Source: an uncultured Rhizobiaceae bacterium (lineage in GTDB: Bacteria > Pseudomonadota > Alphaproteobacteria > Rhizobiales > Rhizobiaceae). Taken from it: 64,000 nucleotides of DNA. Below the pieces are notes generated by a model. That model did no database searches, had not been told where the DNA came from, and saw nothing but the letters and a program-made list of their open reading frames with translations. The translations under genes were made by a program, and so were the position numbers. How positions within the stretch are numbered: the stretch's first letter is position 1; every line of letters starts with the position of its first letter. Shown in pieces: positions 38,319-48,776 of the stretch. Location: the NCBI GenBank assembly GCA_947259295.1, contig CAMYMG010000031.1, positions 1 through 64,000 on the forward strand, read 5' to 3'.

Positions 38319-39047
38319 TCAGTGGCGGCCGCCTTCGAGATAGGCAGCGCGGACTTCCGGGTTGGCCAGCAATTCCTGGCCGGTTCCGCTCATCGTGACC
38401 TTGCCATTGACCATGACGTAGCCGCGATTGGCGAGCTTCAGGGCGCCGAACGCGTTCTGCTCGACCAGGAAGACCGTCAGCCCCTGAGAGGCGTTGAGCT
38501 CGCGAATGGCGTCGAAGATCTGCTTGACGATGAGAGGCGCCAGGCCCAGCGACGGCTCATCAAGAAGCAGAAGCTTGGGCCGCGCCATCAGGGCCCGGCC
38601 GATGGACAGCATCTGCTGCTCGCCGCCTGACAGCGTGCCGCCGCGCTGCGTCGCGCGCTCCTTGAGCCGGGGGAACAGGTGGAAGACCTTTTCGACGTCC
38701 TCGTCGAAATATTCCAGCTTGTCGAGACTGGCGCCCATCTGCAGGTTTTCCAGCACCGTCATACGCGGAAAGATGCGGCGGCCCTCGGGGGATTGCGCAA
38801 TGCGCATGCGGGCAATCTCATGCGTCGGCAGCTGGGTAATGTCGGTGCCTTGGAAGGTGATGGTACCGCTTCTGGCCCTTGGCGTGCCGAAGATGGTCAT
38901 CATCATCGTCGACTTGCCGGCGCCGTTGGCACCGATCAGGGCGACGATCTCACCCTTGTTGACGGCGATGCTGACGCCGCCAAGCGCGCGGATGTTGCCG
39001 TAATAGGCCTCGACGCCGTCGACCTCGAGCAGTGGTTTTTCGGCCAT
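38319..39047 (-). CDS. livF: Branched-chain amino-acid ABC transporter ATPase LivF
   Basis: A 242-residue ATPase of the importer. Walker A GANGAGKST, the LivF-specific RIFPRMTVLENLQMGA, signature LSGGEQQMLSIGRALM and Walker B LLLDEPSLGL are all present, with VFLVEQNAFGAL at the switch. ATG 39047 shares its A with the livG TAA (TAATG), so translation is coupled. The longer open frame upstream is a shadow of livG. Confidence 0.95.
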   Translation of the reverse strand: MAEKPLLEVDGVEAYYGNIRALGGVSIAVNKGEIVALIGANGAGKSTMMMTIFGTPRARSGTITFQGTDITQLPTHEIARMRIAQSPEGRRIFPRMTVLENLQMGASLDKLEYFDEDVEKVFHLFPRLKERATQRGGTLSGGEQQMLSIGRALMARPKLLLLDEPSLGLAPLIVKQIFDAIRELNASQGLTVFLVEQNAFGALKLANRGYVMVNGKVTMSGTGQELLANPEVRAAYLEGGRH

Positions 39048-40642
39048 TACTTGGCTCCCTTGCTCTTGGCCGCCGGTTTGGGCGGCGCCTTGGCGAGCTT
39101 CCTGGCCTGGCCGATCCAGTCTTCGCGGGCGATACGGCCGTCGAAGGCGAGATAGGCTTCGACGTCTGCGATATCCGCCTTCTTCCATGCCGCTATCTGG
39201 TCGAAATGATAGATGCCGTGCTGGTTGAGCTTGGTCTCGTTTACCGGCCCGATGCCCTTGATCAGCGTCAGCTTGTCTGGCGTGCCGCCACGCGGGCCGG
39301 AAAGCTTCCCGGACACGTTCTTCGCCGGGGCAGATGACTTGGCGGCGGCTTTGGCTGGCGCCTTTGTTGAAGCCGGCGTCGCGGCCTTGGCCTTTGCCGG
39401 CGCCGGAACAGGCTTCGCTGCCCGCGGGGCTGCCGTCCTGGCCGTCGCGGGCTTGGCAGCCGCCTTTGATTTTGCGGGGGACGCTGCCTTGGCCGCCGCC
39501 GGTTTAGGATCTGCCTTCACGGATTTCGCTGTCGCCCCGGCTGCAGATGCGGACTTGGCCGCCGTCTTCCCTGGCTTTGCAGTCTTGGTCCTGCCCGGCG
39601 CGGTTTTCGCGGAGGCTGCCTTGGCGCTGCGTCGATCGACCTGATCGGCCTTTGACGCCGAGTGCGAAACGCGCACCACCTCACCCATGGCATCGCTATG
39701 GCTGACGGAGTCCGAGACGGGACCGGCCATCATAGAGGCGGAGTCGTGCGGGCCATGCGCGCGGTCCGGCTCCGCGTCGAATTTTTCGATGACGTCAGTA
39801 TCGCCGACCTCGGTGAGGACGTCCTCGACCTCTTCGTCGTCGATGCCGAGATAGGCGGCAATGACCTTTGGATCGTTCTGGACGTGCTTCGGATTGCCAT
39901 CGGAAATCTTGCGCCCGTATTCGAGCACGATAACGTGGTCGGAAATCTGCATCACGACCGACATGTCATGCTCGATGAGCAGGATGGAGGTGCCGGTGGT
40001 CTTCTTGATGTCGAGGAGCAGCGTGTTGAGCGCCAGCGACTCGCGCGGATTGAGTCCGGCGGCCGGCTCGTCGAGACAGAGAAGCTCGGGCCCGGTGCAC
40101 ATGGCGCGGGCGATCTCGAGGCGTCGCTGCGCGCCATAGGGCAGGTCGCCCGCCGGGTCGTCCGCGCGCTCGATGAGATCGGCCTTCTCCAGCCAGAACC
40201 TGGCAAGATCGATCGATTCCGCCGAGGCTTTCTTGTAAGCGCTGAAGCCGAACAGGCCGAGAATGGTGTAGCCGGAGGCCAGCATCAGTTTGTTGTGCTG
40301 AGCCACAAGCAGGTTCTCCAGCACCGTCATGCCCGAGAAGAGGCGGATGTTCTGGAAGGTTCTCGCCACCTTGGCCTTGGCAGGAATCTGAAAGTCGGGC
40401 AGGCGTTCGAGCAGGAACTCCTTACCGGATTTCAGGTTCAACCGGATCATGCCCTCGGTCGGCTTGTAGAAGCCCGTGATGCAGTTGAACACGGTGGTCT
40501 TGCCGGCGCCGTTCGGCCCGATCAGCGCGGTGATATCGCCGCGCCGGGCCTTGAAGGACAGGTCGCCAATGGCGACCAGCCCGCCGAACTTCATCGACAG
40601 ATGCTCGACCTCGAGGATCGCGTTGTCGGTCTTCGCGGTCAT
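39047..40642 (-). CDS. livG: LivG ATPase fused to Ala/Lys-rich linker and C-terminal helix-hairpin-helix domain
   Basis: Residues 1-268 are a normal Liv[10 protein letters not shown] at 43-51, [39 protein letters not shown] in place of the signature and [12 protein letters not shown]. Ordinary LivG proteins end near residue 255-300; this one has 531. An acidic/Ser stretch (269-330) and an Ala/Lys/Pro-rich low-complexity linker (about 331-450) lead to a folded domain at 456-517, [26 protein letters not shown], with [15 protein letters not shown] and [17 protein letters not shown]. This H3TH-type domain is the one I recall at the C-terminus of NuoE and some L21 proteins of alphaproteobacteria. 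The frame is clean, with no sign of an assembly error. It overlaps livM and livF by one base each. Confidence 0.93.
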   Translation of the reverse strand: MTAKTDNAILEVEHLSMKFGGLVAIGDLSFKARRGDITALIGPNGAGKTTVFNCITGFYKPTEGMIRLNLKSGKEFLLERLPDFQIPAKAKVARTFQNIRLFSGMTVLENLLVAQHNKLMLASGYTILGLFGFSAYKKASAESIDLARFWLEKADLIERADDPAGDLPYGAQRRLEIARAMCTGPELLCLDEPAAGLNPRESLALNTLLLDIKKTTGTSILLIEHDMSVVMQISDHVIVLEYGRKISDGNPKHVQNDPKVIAAYLGIDDEEVEDVLTEVGDTDVIEKFDAEPDRAHGPHDSASMMAGPVSDSVSHSDAMGEVVRVSHSASKADQVDRRSAKAASAKTAPGRTKTAKPGKTAAKSASAAGATAKSVKADPKPAAAKAASPAKSKAAAKPATARTAAPRAAKPVPAPAKAKAATPASTKAPAKAAAKSSAPAKNVSGKLSGPRGGTPDKLTLIKGIGPVNETKLNQHGIYHFDQIAAWKKADIADVEAYLAFDGRIAREDWIGQARKLAKAPPKPAAKSKGAK

Positions 40643-42033
40643 CAGCCGTGGCCCTCTTTGGTAAAGGAGCCGGAGACGGCCTTTTGCTCGAACAGATAGG
40701 CGGTCGGTTCACGACTGCCGACGAAGCCGCGCGGCTTCCAGAGCATGACGATGACCATGGCAAGGCCGAACAGCAGCATGCGGTAAAGCTCTGGCGTGAA
40801 GCCCTCACCGAACACCACCTTGAGGAATTCCAGTTCACGAAGGATCTCCGTGCCGCCGATCATGACCAGCGCGGCGATGGCGATACCGGTGAGCGAGCCC
40901 ATTCCGCCGAGGACGACGATGGCGAGGATGATCGCCGATTCCAGGAAGATGAAGGATTCGGGGCTGACGAAGCCCTGGCGTGCGGCGAAGAAGGAGCCGG
41001 CGAAGCCGCCGAACATCGCGCCGATGGCAAATGCCGTGAGCTTGGTGGTGGTGGTGTTGATGCCGAGCGAGCGGCAGGCAATCTCGTCCTCGCGCAGCGC
41101 TTCCCATGCGCGCCCGACAGGCATGCGCCGGAGACGCACGGTCACGAAGGCGGTGAGCAGGGCAAGGGCGAGGATCAGGTAGTAGAGGAAGATCTTGTAG
41201 TAGGCGCCGGACTGGGCGATGTCGAAGACCTTGGCGATATAGCGGGGCGAGGAGACATCGAAGGAGAACAGCCCGAAGAAAGTCACCTTGGGAATACCCG
41301 AGATGCCGGCTGTGCCGTTGGTCACCTCCCGCCAGTTTATCAGGACCAGACGGATGATCTCGCCGAATGCGAGCGTCACGATCGCCAGATAGTCGCCGCG
41401 AAGACGCAGGACGGGAAAGCCGAGCACGACGCCCCAGAGGGCAGCCATGGCGCCCGCTGCCGGCAGCAGAATCCAGAATGACCAGCCGAATTCCGTGCCG
41501 AGCAGGGCGTAGCTGTAGGCGCCCACGGCATAGAAGGCGACATAGCCGAGGTCGAGCAGGCCGGCGAGCCCGACGACGATGTTCAGCCCCCATGCCAGCA
41601 TCACGTAGATGAGGATCTGGATGCCGAAATTGTCGACCCATTTCAGCGAGCCCTGGAAGCCGACCAGAAGAACGATGACCACCGGGTAGAGGATCAGCGC
41701 GCCGATGGCGATCTTGGTCCAATGCTTCCAGAACAGCGCGCTGTTGGCGCTCTGCGGGAGCACGGGCGCCTTGGCCTTCGTCGACTTGCGGGCCGCAAAA
41801 TAGGGCTGGAGATAGGCGACCGTCATGAAGCGTCCGGCCGCCACGAGCGCCACGACAACGGCGAGCAGTCCCCAGCGGGGAACGAGCACGAGTTCGTTGC
41901 GGATATTCTGGTCGGTCTTGATGCCGATCATCAGGACGAACAGGCCGAAGGCTATGGCGCCGGCGAAGATCGCTTCCCGGATCGCCTTGGCAAACAGACT
42001 CTGGTCTTCGCTCGTAGTGGCGGGTACGGCCAT
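40642..42033 (-). CDS. livM: Branched-chain amino-acid ABC transporter permease LivM
   Basis: A 463-residue permease, longer than enteric LivM because of two extra N-terminal TM segments and a polar linker (about 1-110). The core starts at [43 protein letters not shown] and carries the permease loop [20 protein letters not shown]. Its stop and the livG start share a base (TGATG). Between livH and livG in the operon. Confidence 0.95.
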   Translation of the reverse strand: MAVPATTSEDQSLFAKAIREAIFAGAIAFGLFVLMIGIKTDQNIRNELVLVPRWGLLAVVVALVAAGRFMTVAYLQPYFAARKSTKAKAPVLPQSANSALFWKHWTKIAIGALILYPVVIVLLVGFQGSLKWVDNFGIQILIYVMLAWGLNIVVGLAGLLDLGYVAFYAVGAYSYALLGTEFGWSFWILLPAAGAMAALWGVVLGFPVLRLRGDYLAIVTLAFGEIIRLVLINWREVTNGTAGISGIPKVTFFGLFSFDVSSPRYIAKVFDIAQSGAYYKIFLYYLILALALLTAFVTVRLRRMPVGRAWEALREDEIACRSLGINTTTTKLTAFAIGAMFGGFAGSFFAARQGFVSPESFIFLESAIILAIVVLGGMGSLTGIAIAALVMIGGTEILRELEFLKVVFGEGFTPELYRMLLFGLAMVIVMLWKPRGFVGSREPTAYLFEQKAVSGSFTKEGHG

Positions 42034-42037
42034 GCGC

Positions 42038-42940
42038 TCAGACCTTTTCGACTTCGGGCCGGCCGAGAATGCCGGATGGCAGGAAGATCAGCACGATGGC
42101 CAGGATCGAGAAGGCGGCAACGTCCTTGTAGTCGATCGAGAAATAGGCCGACCACATGCTTTCGATGAAGCCGATCAGAAGGCCTCCGAGCACTGCGCCC
42201 GGGATCGAGCCGATGCCGCCGAGCACCGCAGCGGTGAAGGCTTTGACGCCGGGCACGAAGCCGTCGGAGAAGACCACGACGCCGTAATACATCAGGTACA
42301 AGGTACCGGCCACGGCGGCGAGCGACGCGCCCATGATGAAGGTGATGGAGATCGTGCGGTCGACATCGATGCCGAGCAGTGCTGCCATCTTGCGATCCTG
42401 CTCGCAGGCGCGCTGGGCACGGCCGAGAGACGTCTTGTTGACGATGTACCAAAACAGGGTGAGCAGCACGGCGGTGACGAGGACGATGACGATCTGCTTG
42501 GCCGAGATCGAAATGCCGAACACGTTGTAGACGGTCGAGATCATCGGCGGGATCGGCTTGTTGCGCGGACCCTGGGTGACCTGGACGAAGTTCGACAGAA
42601 CGATCGACATGCCGATGGCAGTGATCAACGGCGCCAGGCGAAACGAGCCGCGCAGGGGCCGATAGGCGAGCTTCTCGATGGTCCAGGAATAGAGGCTGGT
42701 GAGCAGCATCGCGACGATCATCATGATGAGCAAGAACACCACGACGCCGGCGCCGGCGAGCGCCGTGACGAGAAAGAGAAAGACGATGAGTGCGATGAAG
42801 GCGCCGACCATGAAGACATCGCCATGGGCGAAATTGATCATGCCGATGATGCCATAGACCATCGTATAGCCGATTGCGATCAGGCCATAAATCGATCCCA
42901 GCGTCAGCCCGTTAACAAGCTGCTGGACAAAATATTCCAT
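42038..42940 (-). CDS. livH: Branched-chain amino-acid ABC transporter permease LivH
   Basis: A 300-residue permease and the first gene of the liv operon. The N-terminus [45 protein letters not shown] is diagnostic for LivH. The coupling loop [21 protein letters not shown] is intact. It is separated from livM by 4 bp and preceded by a 310-bp intergenic region. Confidence 0.96.
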   Translation of the reverse strand: MEYFVQQLVNGLTLGSIYGLIAIGYTMVYGIIGMINFAHGDVFMVGAFIALIVFLFLVTALAGAGVVVFLLIMMIVAMLLTSLYSWTIEKLAYRPLRGSFRLAPLITAIGMSIVLSNFVQVTQGPRNKPIPPMISTVYNVFGISISAKQIVIVLVTAVLLTLFWYIVNKTSLGRAQRACEQDRKMAALLGIDVDRTISITFIMGASLAAVAGTLYLMYYGVVVFSDGFVPGVKAFTAAVLGGIGSIPGAVLGGLLIGFIESMWSAYFSIDYKDVAAFSILAIVLIFLPSGILGRPEVEKV

Positions 42941-43044
42941 ATAGGCCGGCTCCCCTGAAGCGTCGCCGAACAGGCGCGCCCCTTATTTACTTTCCCCTAC
43001 TCCTAAAGCGTCGGCTTGGGATTGCAACGTCAATCTGCGGCGAC

Positions 43045-43070
43045 AAAACAGGTTCTTGAGAGCCTGTTTT
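43045..43070 (-). terminator. Possible terminator after hydroxyproline epimerase gene
   Basis: AAAACAGG and CCTGTTTT form an 8-bp stem with a 10-base loop. Read on the minus strand it ends in TTTTG. It lies 181 bp after the epimerase stop, so it could close that transcript. Confidence 0.5.
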
Positions 43071-43154
43071 GCTGCGTTGCTTGATCCGCCCCCGGCCTTG
43101 GACCACCCGGACGCTAGCATTGGTGCAGCGCAATGTCTTTGACGATTTGTCCTT

Positions 43155-43165
43155 CTGCAGTGCAA
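43155..43165. promoter_or_regulatory. TGCAGTGCA box upstream of liv operon
   Basis: CTGCAGTGCAA, identical to the 11 bases upstream of pyc, 215 bp before livH. A weaker TGCAGCGCA lies at 43124-43132. Confidence 0.35.
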
Positions 43166-43250
43166 AAATCCGTGAATCGTTCGAACAGGTCCCGTCGCTT
43201 CCAAACATGCTTGCACGGTGCGCGACCTTTGCAGCATGCTGATCGACGCG

Positions 43251-44252
43251 CTAATTGACGACGAAGCCGTGAGCGAACGGATCGCGGTCGTCGATGAAGA
43301 TGGTGTTGAGGCCGGTCATGCGCGCCCAGCCGCCGATGGAAGGGACAATCGCTGGCTTGCCGGCAACGGTCGTCTCGCTTTCGACCCGGCCCTTGAACAG
43401 CGAGCCGATGATCGATTCATGAATGAAGTCGTCCCCCGCCTTCAGCTTTCCTGTTGCGTGCAGTTGGGCCATGCGCGCCGAGGTTCCTGTGCCGCAGGGG
43501 CTCCGGTCGATGGCCTTGTCGCCGTAGAAGACTGCATTGCGCGCATCGGCTTCGGGCGACAGCGGGGCGCCGGTCCACAGCATGTGCGACAGCCGGTTGA
43601 TGCCGGGGTTTTCGGGATGGACGAAGGAGTATTTCTCGTTGAGCCGTGCCCGCACCACCGGGCTCCAGGCGATGAAGTCGCCGGCCGAGTGATCGGCCAT
43701 GTCGCGGAAGTTCTCCTGCGGCTCGACGATGGCGTAGAAATTGCCGCCAAAGGCGACATCGACCCTGATCTCACCCAGCGTCGGGCATTCGACGACAAGG
43801 TTCTCGGCGTAGAGGAATGACGGCACATTGGTGATGCGCACCTCCTCGACATAGTCACCGACCTGCCTGTACTCGGCCACCACCAGTCCGGCCGGCGTAT
43901 CGAGCCGAAGCACTCCGGGCGTCTTCGGTTTCACCAGTCCCTGTTCGATGGCCATGGTGACGGTGCCGATCGTGCCGTGCCCGCACATCGGCAGGCAGCC
44001 CGAGGTCTCGATGAACAGGATGGCGATGTCGCAGTCGGGACGTGTCGGCGGATAAAGGATCGAGCCCGACATCACGTCGTGACCACGCGGTTCGAACATA
44101 AGCCCGGTGCGGATCCAGTCGAACTCGGCGAGGAAATGCGACCGGCGCTCCATCATCGTCGATCCCTCGAGCAATGGCCCGCCACCGGCGACCAGCCGCA
44201 CCGGATTGCCGCAGGTATGACCGTCGATGCAGAAAAAGGAATGGCGCGCCAT
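43251..44252 (-). CDS. 4-hydroxyproline 2-epimerase (proline racemase family)
   Basis: Interconverts trans-4-hydroxy-L-proline and cis-4-hydroxy-D-proline. The 333-residue protein has both catalytic cysteines, Cys90 in MCGHGTIG and Cys253 in DRSPCGTGTSA. That makes it an epimerase or racemase rather than the 3-hydroxyproline dehydratase, which lacks the first Cys. ATG 44252 (MARHSFFCIDGHTCGNPVRL) starts one base after the stop of the FAD dehydrogenase. Rhizobial names for such enzymes include HypRE, and LhpA in pseudomonads. Confidence 0.9.
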   Translation of the reverse strand: MARHSFFCIDGHTCGNPVRLVAGGGPLLEGSTMMERRSHFLAEFDWIRTGLMFEPRGHDVMSGSILYPPTRPDCDIAILFIETSGCLPMCGHGTIGTVTMAIEQGLVKPKTPGVLRLDTPAGLVVAEYRQVGDYVEEVRITNVPSFLYAENLVVECPTLGEIRVDVAFGGNFYAIVEPQENFRDMADHSAGDFIAWSPVVRARLNEKYSFVHPENPGINRLSHMLWTGAPLSPEADARNAVFYGDKAIDRSPCGTGTSARMAQLHATGKLKAGDDFIHESIIGSLFKGRVESETTVAGKPAIVPSIGGWARMTGLNTIFIDDRDPFAHGFVVN

Positions 44253-44253
44253 G

Positions 44254-45504
44254 TCAGAACCGCTGTGGGCTGAAGGGTTGAAGGTCGATTGCCGGAGCCT
44301 GCCCGAGAACAAGGTCGCGGATCAAGCGGCCGGTTGCCGCAGACTGGGTAAGACCGAGATGTCCGTGGCCGAAGGCATAGAAGACGTTCGGGTGCTGTCC
44401 GGACCGGCCGATGACGGGTAGGGAATCGGGCAGTGAAGGCCGGAAACCCATCCACTGGCGGCCACCCGAAGGGTCAAGGCCCGGCAGGAACCCGGTGGCC
44501 TTCCGCATCATGGCAGCCGCGCGGGCGAAATTGGGGGGTCGGCGCAGTCCAGCAAGTTCGACCGCGCCGCCGACGCGTATGCCGTCGTCGAGCGGCGTGA
44601 TGACAAAGCCGTGGTCGGGAAAGATCAGCATGCGCTGCAGGTCGAAGGCGGATCTCGGCAGGGTCGTGTTGTAGCCGCGCTCGGTTTCGAGCGGGATACG
44701 GTCGCCGAATTGCCGGGCCAGAAGATGCGACCAGGCGCCGGCGGCGACGACCAGACTGTCGGCCAGAACGGTTCGGCCTGCCTTCAGCTGGATGGCGACC
44801 TTTCCTTGCGAAGGGACTGCCAAGGCGACATCGCCGGACAGCAGTTCCGCTCCCCTGCTCTCTGCATGGCGCCAGATCGCCCTGCCGAGGTCTCTGGGGT
44901 TGCTGACCGTTTTCCATCCCGGCACGAAGGTGCCGTGGGCGAAGCGCGGCGACAGGCCGGGCTGGAGTTCGGCGATCCCCTCGCGATCAAGGTGAATGTG
45001 CTCGATGCCGAAGGGCTTCCGGGCCTCCCAGCCGGGGAGGGCGGCCTGAAACCCGGCTTCGCTGTCGTAGAGTTCGAGCGAGCCGTTCTCGCGCAGCATG
45101 TTTCCGGTGTTCGACCGCTGCATCAGATCGGCCCATTCTGCTTGCGCGAGCCGCATCATGCCAGCCTGCGCCGAAAGGCTAGCCTCGTAGTGCCTTGGGT
45201 TGCCGGCACGCCAGAAGCGGATGAGCCACGGCATCAGCTTCGGCAGGTAGGAGGGCGGAATGCTGAGCGGGCCGAGCGGATCGAGCAGCCACTTCGGCAG
45301 ACTGCGCATCATCCCCTTGTGCGCCATCGGCAGGACATCGGAGAAAGCGAGAGCAGCGGCATTGCCGGAGCTGGTCTCCTCGCAGATGCCGGTGCGGTCT
45401 ATCACCGTGACCTGACGACCCGCCTCGGCGAGCTGCGCGGCAATGCAGGTGCCGACGATGCCGCCGCCGATGACGGCGACGTCGGCATTCGTTCGGTCAT
45501 TCAT
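44254..45504 (-). CDS. FAD-dependent D-amino-acid (D-hydroxyproline) dehydrogenase
   Basis: A 416-residue DadA-like flavoprotein. The FAD-binding motif is VAVIGGGIVGTCIAAQLAEAGRQVTVID, and the C-terminal FAD-contact region is NVFYAFGHGHLGLTQSAATGRLI. Placed between the hydroxyproline epimerase and the DapA-like deaminase, it most likely oxidises cis-4-hydroxy-D-proline to 1-pyrroline-4-hydroxy-2-carboxylate. The one-subunit form without separate HcnA/B-type partners fits a DadA-like dehydrogenase feeding the respiratory chain. Substrate assignment rests on context. Confidence 0.87.
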   Translation of the reverse strand: MNDRTNADVAVIGGGIVGTCIAAQLAEAGRQVTVIDRTGICEETSSGNAAALAFSDVLPMAHKGMMRSLPKWLLDPLGPLSIPPSYLPKLMPWLIRFWRAGNPRHYEASLSAQAGMMRLAQAEWADLMQRSNTGNMLRENGSLELYDSEAGFQAALPGWEARKPFGIEHIHLDREGIAELQPGLSPRFAHGTFVPGWKTVSNPRDLGRAIWRHAESRGAELLSGDVALAVPSQGKVAIQLKAGRTVLADSLVVAAGAWSHLLARQFGDRIPLETERGYNTTLPRSAFDLQRMLIFPDHGFVITPLDDGIRVGGAVELAGLRRPPNFARAAAMMRKATGFLPGLDPSGGRQWMGFRPSLPDSLPVIGRSGQHPNVFYAFGHGHLGLTQSAATGRLIRDLVLGQAPAIDLQPFSPQRF

Positions 45505-45562
45505 ATGGCCGGCCCCGAACTCGCCGGGAACGGCACGACAAGACCGGGAAGGCCATATGGGC

Positions 45563-46474
45563 TCAGGCGGCCTTGGCGATTGAAAGCTCCGGCAGCTTCG
45601 GGCGCGTTGCGATCGCGTCCTGCACGATCTTTTCGACCATGGCGCGACGGTCGCCCGTCAACGGCTTGCGCGGCATGCGCACCCGGTCGTTGGTGCCGAT
45701 CGCCAGAACTTCGGCGAGCTTGATGTTCTGCACGAGGTAGGTGGAGACATCGAGGTCGAGCAGCGGCCGGAACCAGCGGTAGATCGCCAAAGCCTCCTCG
45801 CGGCGGCCGGCTTTAAGCAACCGGTAGATCGCCACCGTTTCGGCCGGAAAGGCGGTCACCAGGCCGGCGACCCAGCCGACGGCACCGACGGACAGAGCCT
45901 CGAAGGCCAGGTTGTCGACGCCGGTGAAGAGGTCGAAGCGGTCGCCGAAGGCATTGATGATGTCGGTCGAGCGGCGGATGTCGTCGGACGATTCCTTGAT
46001 CGCCACGAAGAGCGGGTCGGACGCCAGTTCCCGCATCACGTCGACCGTCACGTCGACCCGGTAGGCGATGCGGTTGGAGTAGATCATCACCGGCAGGCCG
46101 CCGGCATGGGCGACGGCTTTCAGCGCGCCGACGGTTTCCTCCGGATTGGTGTGATATATCGAACTCGGTACCACCATCAGGCCATCGGCGCCGGCCTTGG
46201 CAGCGCGGCTGGCGATACTGGCGGCTTCGCGGGTCCCGGCTTCATTCACCGTCAGCAGCACCGGCTTCTTGCCGGCCACATTGCGGGCGGTCTTGAAGAC
46301 CTCGAGGACCTCGTCGTGGCTGAGCATTGGCCCTTCGCCGAGCGAGCCGCCGACGATGATGCCGTCACAACCCGCATCCATCTGCAGCGCAAAGCAGCGC
46401 TCCATCTCCGCATGATCGAGCTGGTCATCCTCGGTGAACTTGGTGGTAACGGCAGGGAAAATCCCGGTCCACAT
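45563..46474 (-). CDS. DapA-family enzyme, probable 1-pyrroline-4-hydroxy-2-carboxylate deaminase
   Basis: A 303-residue TIM-barrel lyase of the dihydrodipicolinate synthase family. The Schiff-base Lys160 is in FVAIKESSDD and the catalytic Tyr132 in MIYSNR; IVGGSLGEGPMLS replaces the GTTGE motif of true DapA, which argues against lysine synthesis. In the hydroxyproline pathway the enzyme yields alpha-ketoglutarate semialdehyde. ATG 46474 follows AGGAGCG. It is the first gene of the three, and its promoter carries a perfect palindrome. The expected semialdehyde dehydrogenase is not next to it. Confidence 0.85.
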   Translation of the reverse strand: MWTGIFPAVTTKFTEDDQLDHAEMERCFALQMDAGCDGIIVGGSLGEGPMLSHDEVLEVFKTARNVAGKKPVLLTVNEAGTREAASIASRAAKAGADGLMVVPSSIYHTNPEETVGALKAVAHAGGLPVMIYSNRIAYRVDVTVDVMRELASDPLFVAIKESSDDIRRSTDIINAFGDRFDLFTGVDNLAFEALSVGAVGWVAGLVTAFPAETVAIYRLLKAGRREEALAIYRWFRPLLDLDVSTYLVQNIKLAEVLAIGTNDRVRMPRKPLTGDRRAMVEKIVQDAIATRPKLPELSIAKAA

Positions 46475-46491
46475 GTCTAACGCTCCTATTG

Positions 46492-46508
46492 ATATATCAG
46501 TGATATAT
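46492..46508. promoter_or_regulatory. Palindromic operator of the hydroxyproline genes
   Basis: ATATATCAGTGATATAT is a perfect 17-bp palindrome about a central base, 18-34 bp upstream of the first gene of the operon. The A/T-rich form suits a GntR (FadR or HutC-type) repressor. No GntR gene is in the window. Confidence 0.65.
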
Positions 46509-46651
46509 GACGGCCGTTCGGGTGATGTCAATTCAAATATCGTACGCAGCCGAATCATACGCCAAACATGCTGTCGGAATCAGCGGGGCCTGAACGTCTT
46601 CTACACGGCACCTCGCATCTGCAAGGTGCGGCGTCCTACAAGGAACATATC

Positions 46652-47053
46652 ATGGGAAAGACCCTTGCCATCATCGTCGCCCGGCTGATCTTCGCCGGCC
46701 TTTTTCTGATGGCCGCGACATTCAAGTTTGCCGCTATGCAGGCGACTCCTGATTATATCGCGGCCGCCGGATTTCCGCTGCCCTTGGCACTGGCCTGGAT
46801 AGCGGCCTTCTTCGAGATTGCGCTGGTGATCGGATTTCTGACAGGAGCTTTCTTCCGGGAAGCCTCACTGCTGGCGGCGGCCTATATCGTATTTCTCGCC
46901 TTTGCCTTTCATGGCCCTTCGCACTGGGAAGGCAACCAGGCCGAGTTCGGCTTCTTCGTCGACCACTTCAGCTTCTTTGCCGGTCTGCTCTTTGCGGCCG
47001 TGCATGGTCCCGGAGACCGGCTGACGGTCCGCAAGGGATTGATCTGGCAGTAA
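46652..47053 (+). CDS. DoxX family membrane protein
   Basis: A 133-residue protein with four TM segments, beginning LAIIVARLIFAGLFLMAATFKFAAM and including a conserved polar patch between helices (TPDYIAAAGFPLPLALAWIAAFFEIALVIG). DoxX-type proteins are poorly characterised inner-membrane proteins related to thiosulfate:quinone oxidoreductase subunits and oxidative-stress complexes. ATG 46652 follows AAGGAAC. It is divergent from the hydroxyproline genes, sharing the region with the palindrome, and convergent with mmsA. Confidence 0.8.
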   Translation: MGKTLAIIVARLIFAGLFLMAATFKFAAMQATPDYIAAAGFPLPLALAWIAAFFEIALVIGFLTGAFFREASLLAAAYIVFLAFAFHGPSHWEGNQAEFGFFVDHFSFFAGLLFAAVHGPGDRLTVRKGLIWQ

Positions 47054-47054
47054 A

Positions 47055-47088
47055 CAAAAAAGGGGACCGCAGCGCCCTGCGATCCCCG
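47055..47088 (-). terminator. Rho-independent terminator of mmsA
   Basis: On the minus strand GGGGATCGCAG, a short loop and CTGCGGTCCCC (one G-T pair) are followed by TTTTTTGTTT. It lies about 25 bp after the mmsA stop. Confidence 0.88.
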
Positions 47089-47111
47089 GTCTTGCACAAT
47101 GGCGTCGCGCC

Positions 47112-48608
<1,497 letters not shown>

Positions 48609-48776
48609 GGTCTTCTCCCTGAACGTCATTATCGTTGCGGCACTGTCGCGCTTTGCGCGGGGCTTGGCAACGCGCTGGCGCGCGCATCCGTTGTGCAAAA
48701 ATTGATGATCGGATAGGTGGGTCTATCAAACATTGCAGCGCCGAGCCGGCAGGATAACTGGGGAAGATCGGGAAGC

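Larger units (their letters stand above)
42941..43250. other. Intergenic region between liv operon and hydroxyproline genes
   Basis: 310 bp that must hold the livH promoter and the end of the epimerase transcript. It contains a hairpin at 43045-43070 and TGCAGTGCA-type boxes at 43124 and 43155. An 84-codon frame here has no coding character. Confidence 0.5.

Noticed and set aside
39302-39650. Frameshift or assembly error explaining the long LivG
   Set aside because: The frame is unbroken, codon use is uniform and the C-terminal part forms a recognisable domain.
42983-43237. 84-codon frame between liv operon and epimerase
   Set aside because: No start context, crosses a hairpin, no recognisable motif.
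46492-46508. Palindrome as a terminator
   Set aside because: It is pure A/T apart from two C/G pairs, lies at a promoter position and would form a very weak hairpin.
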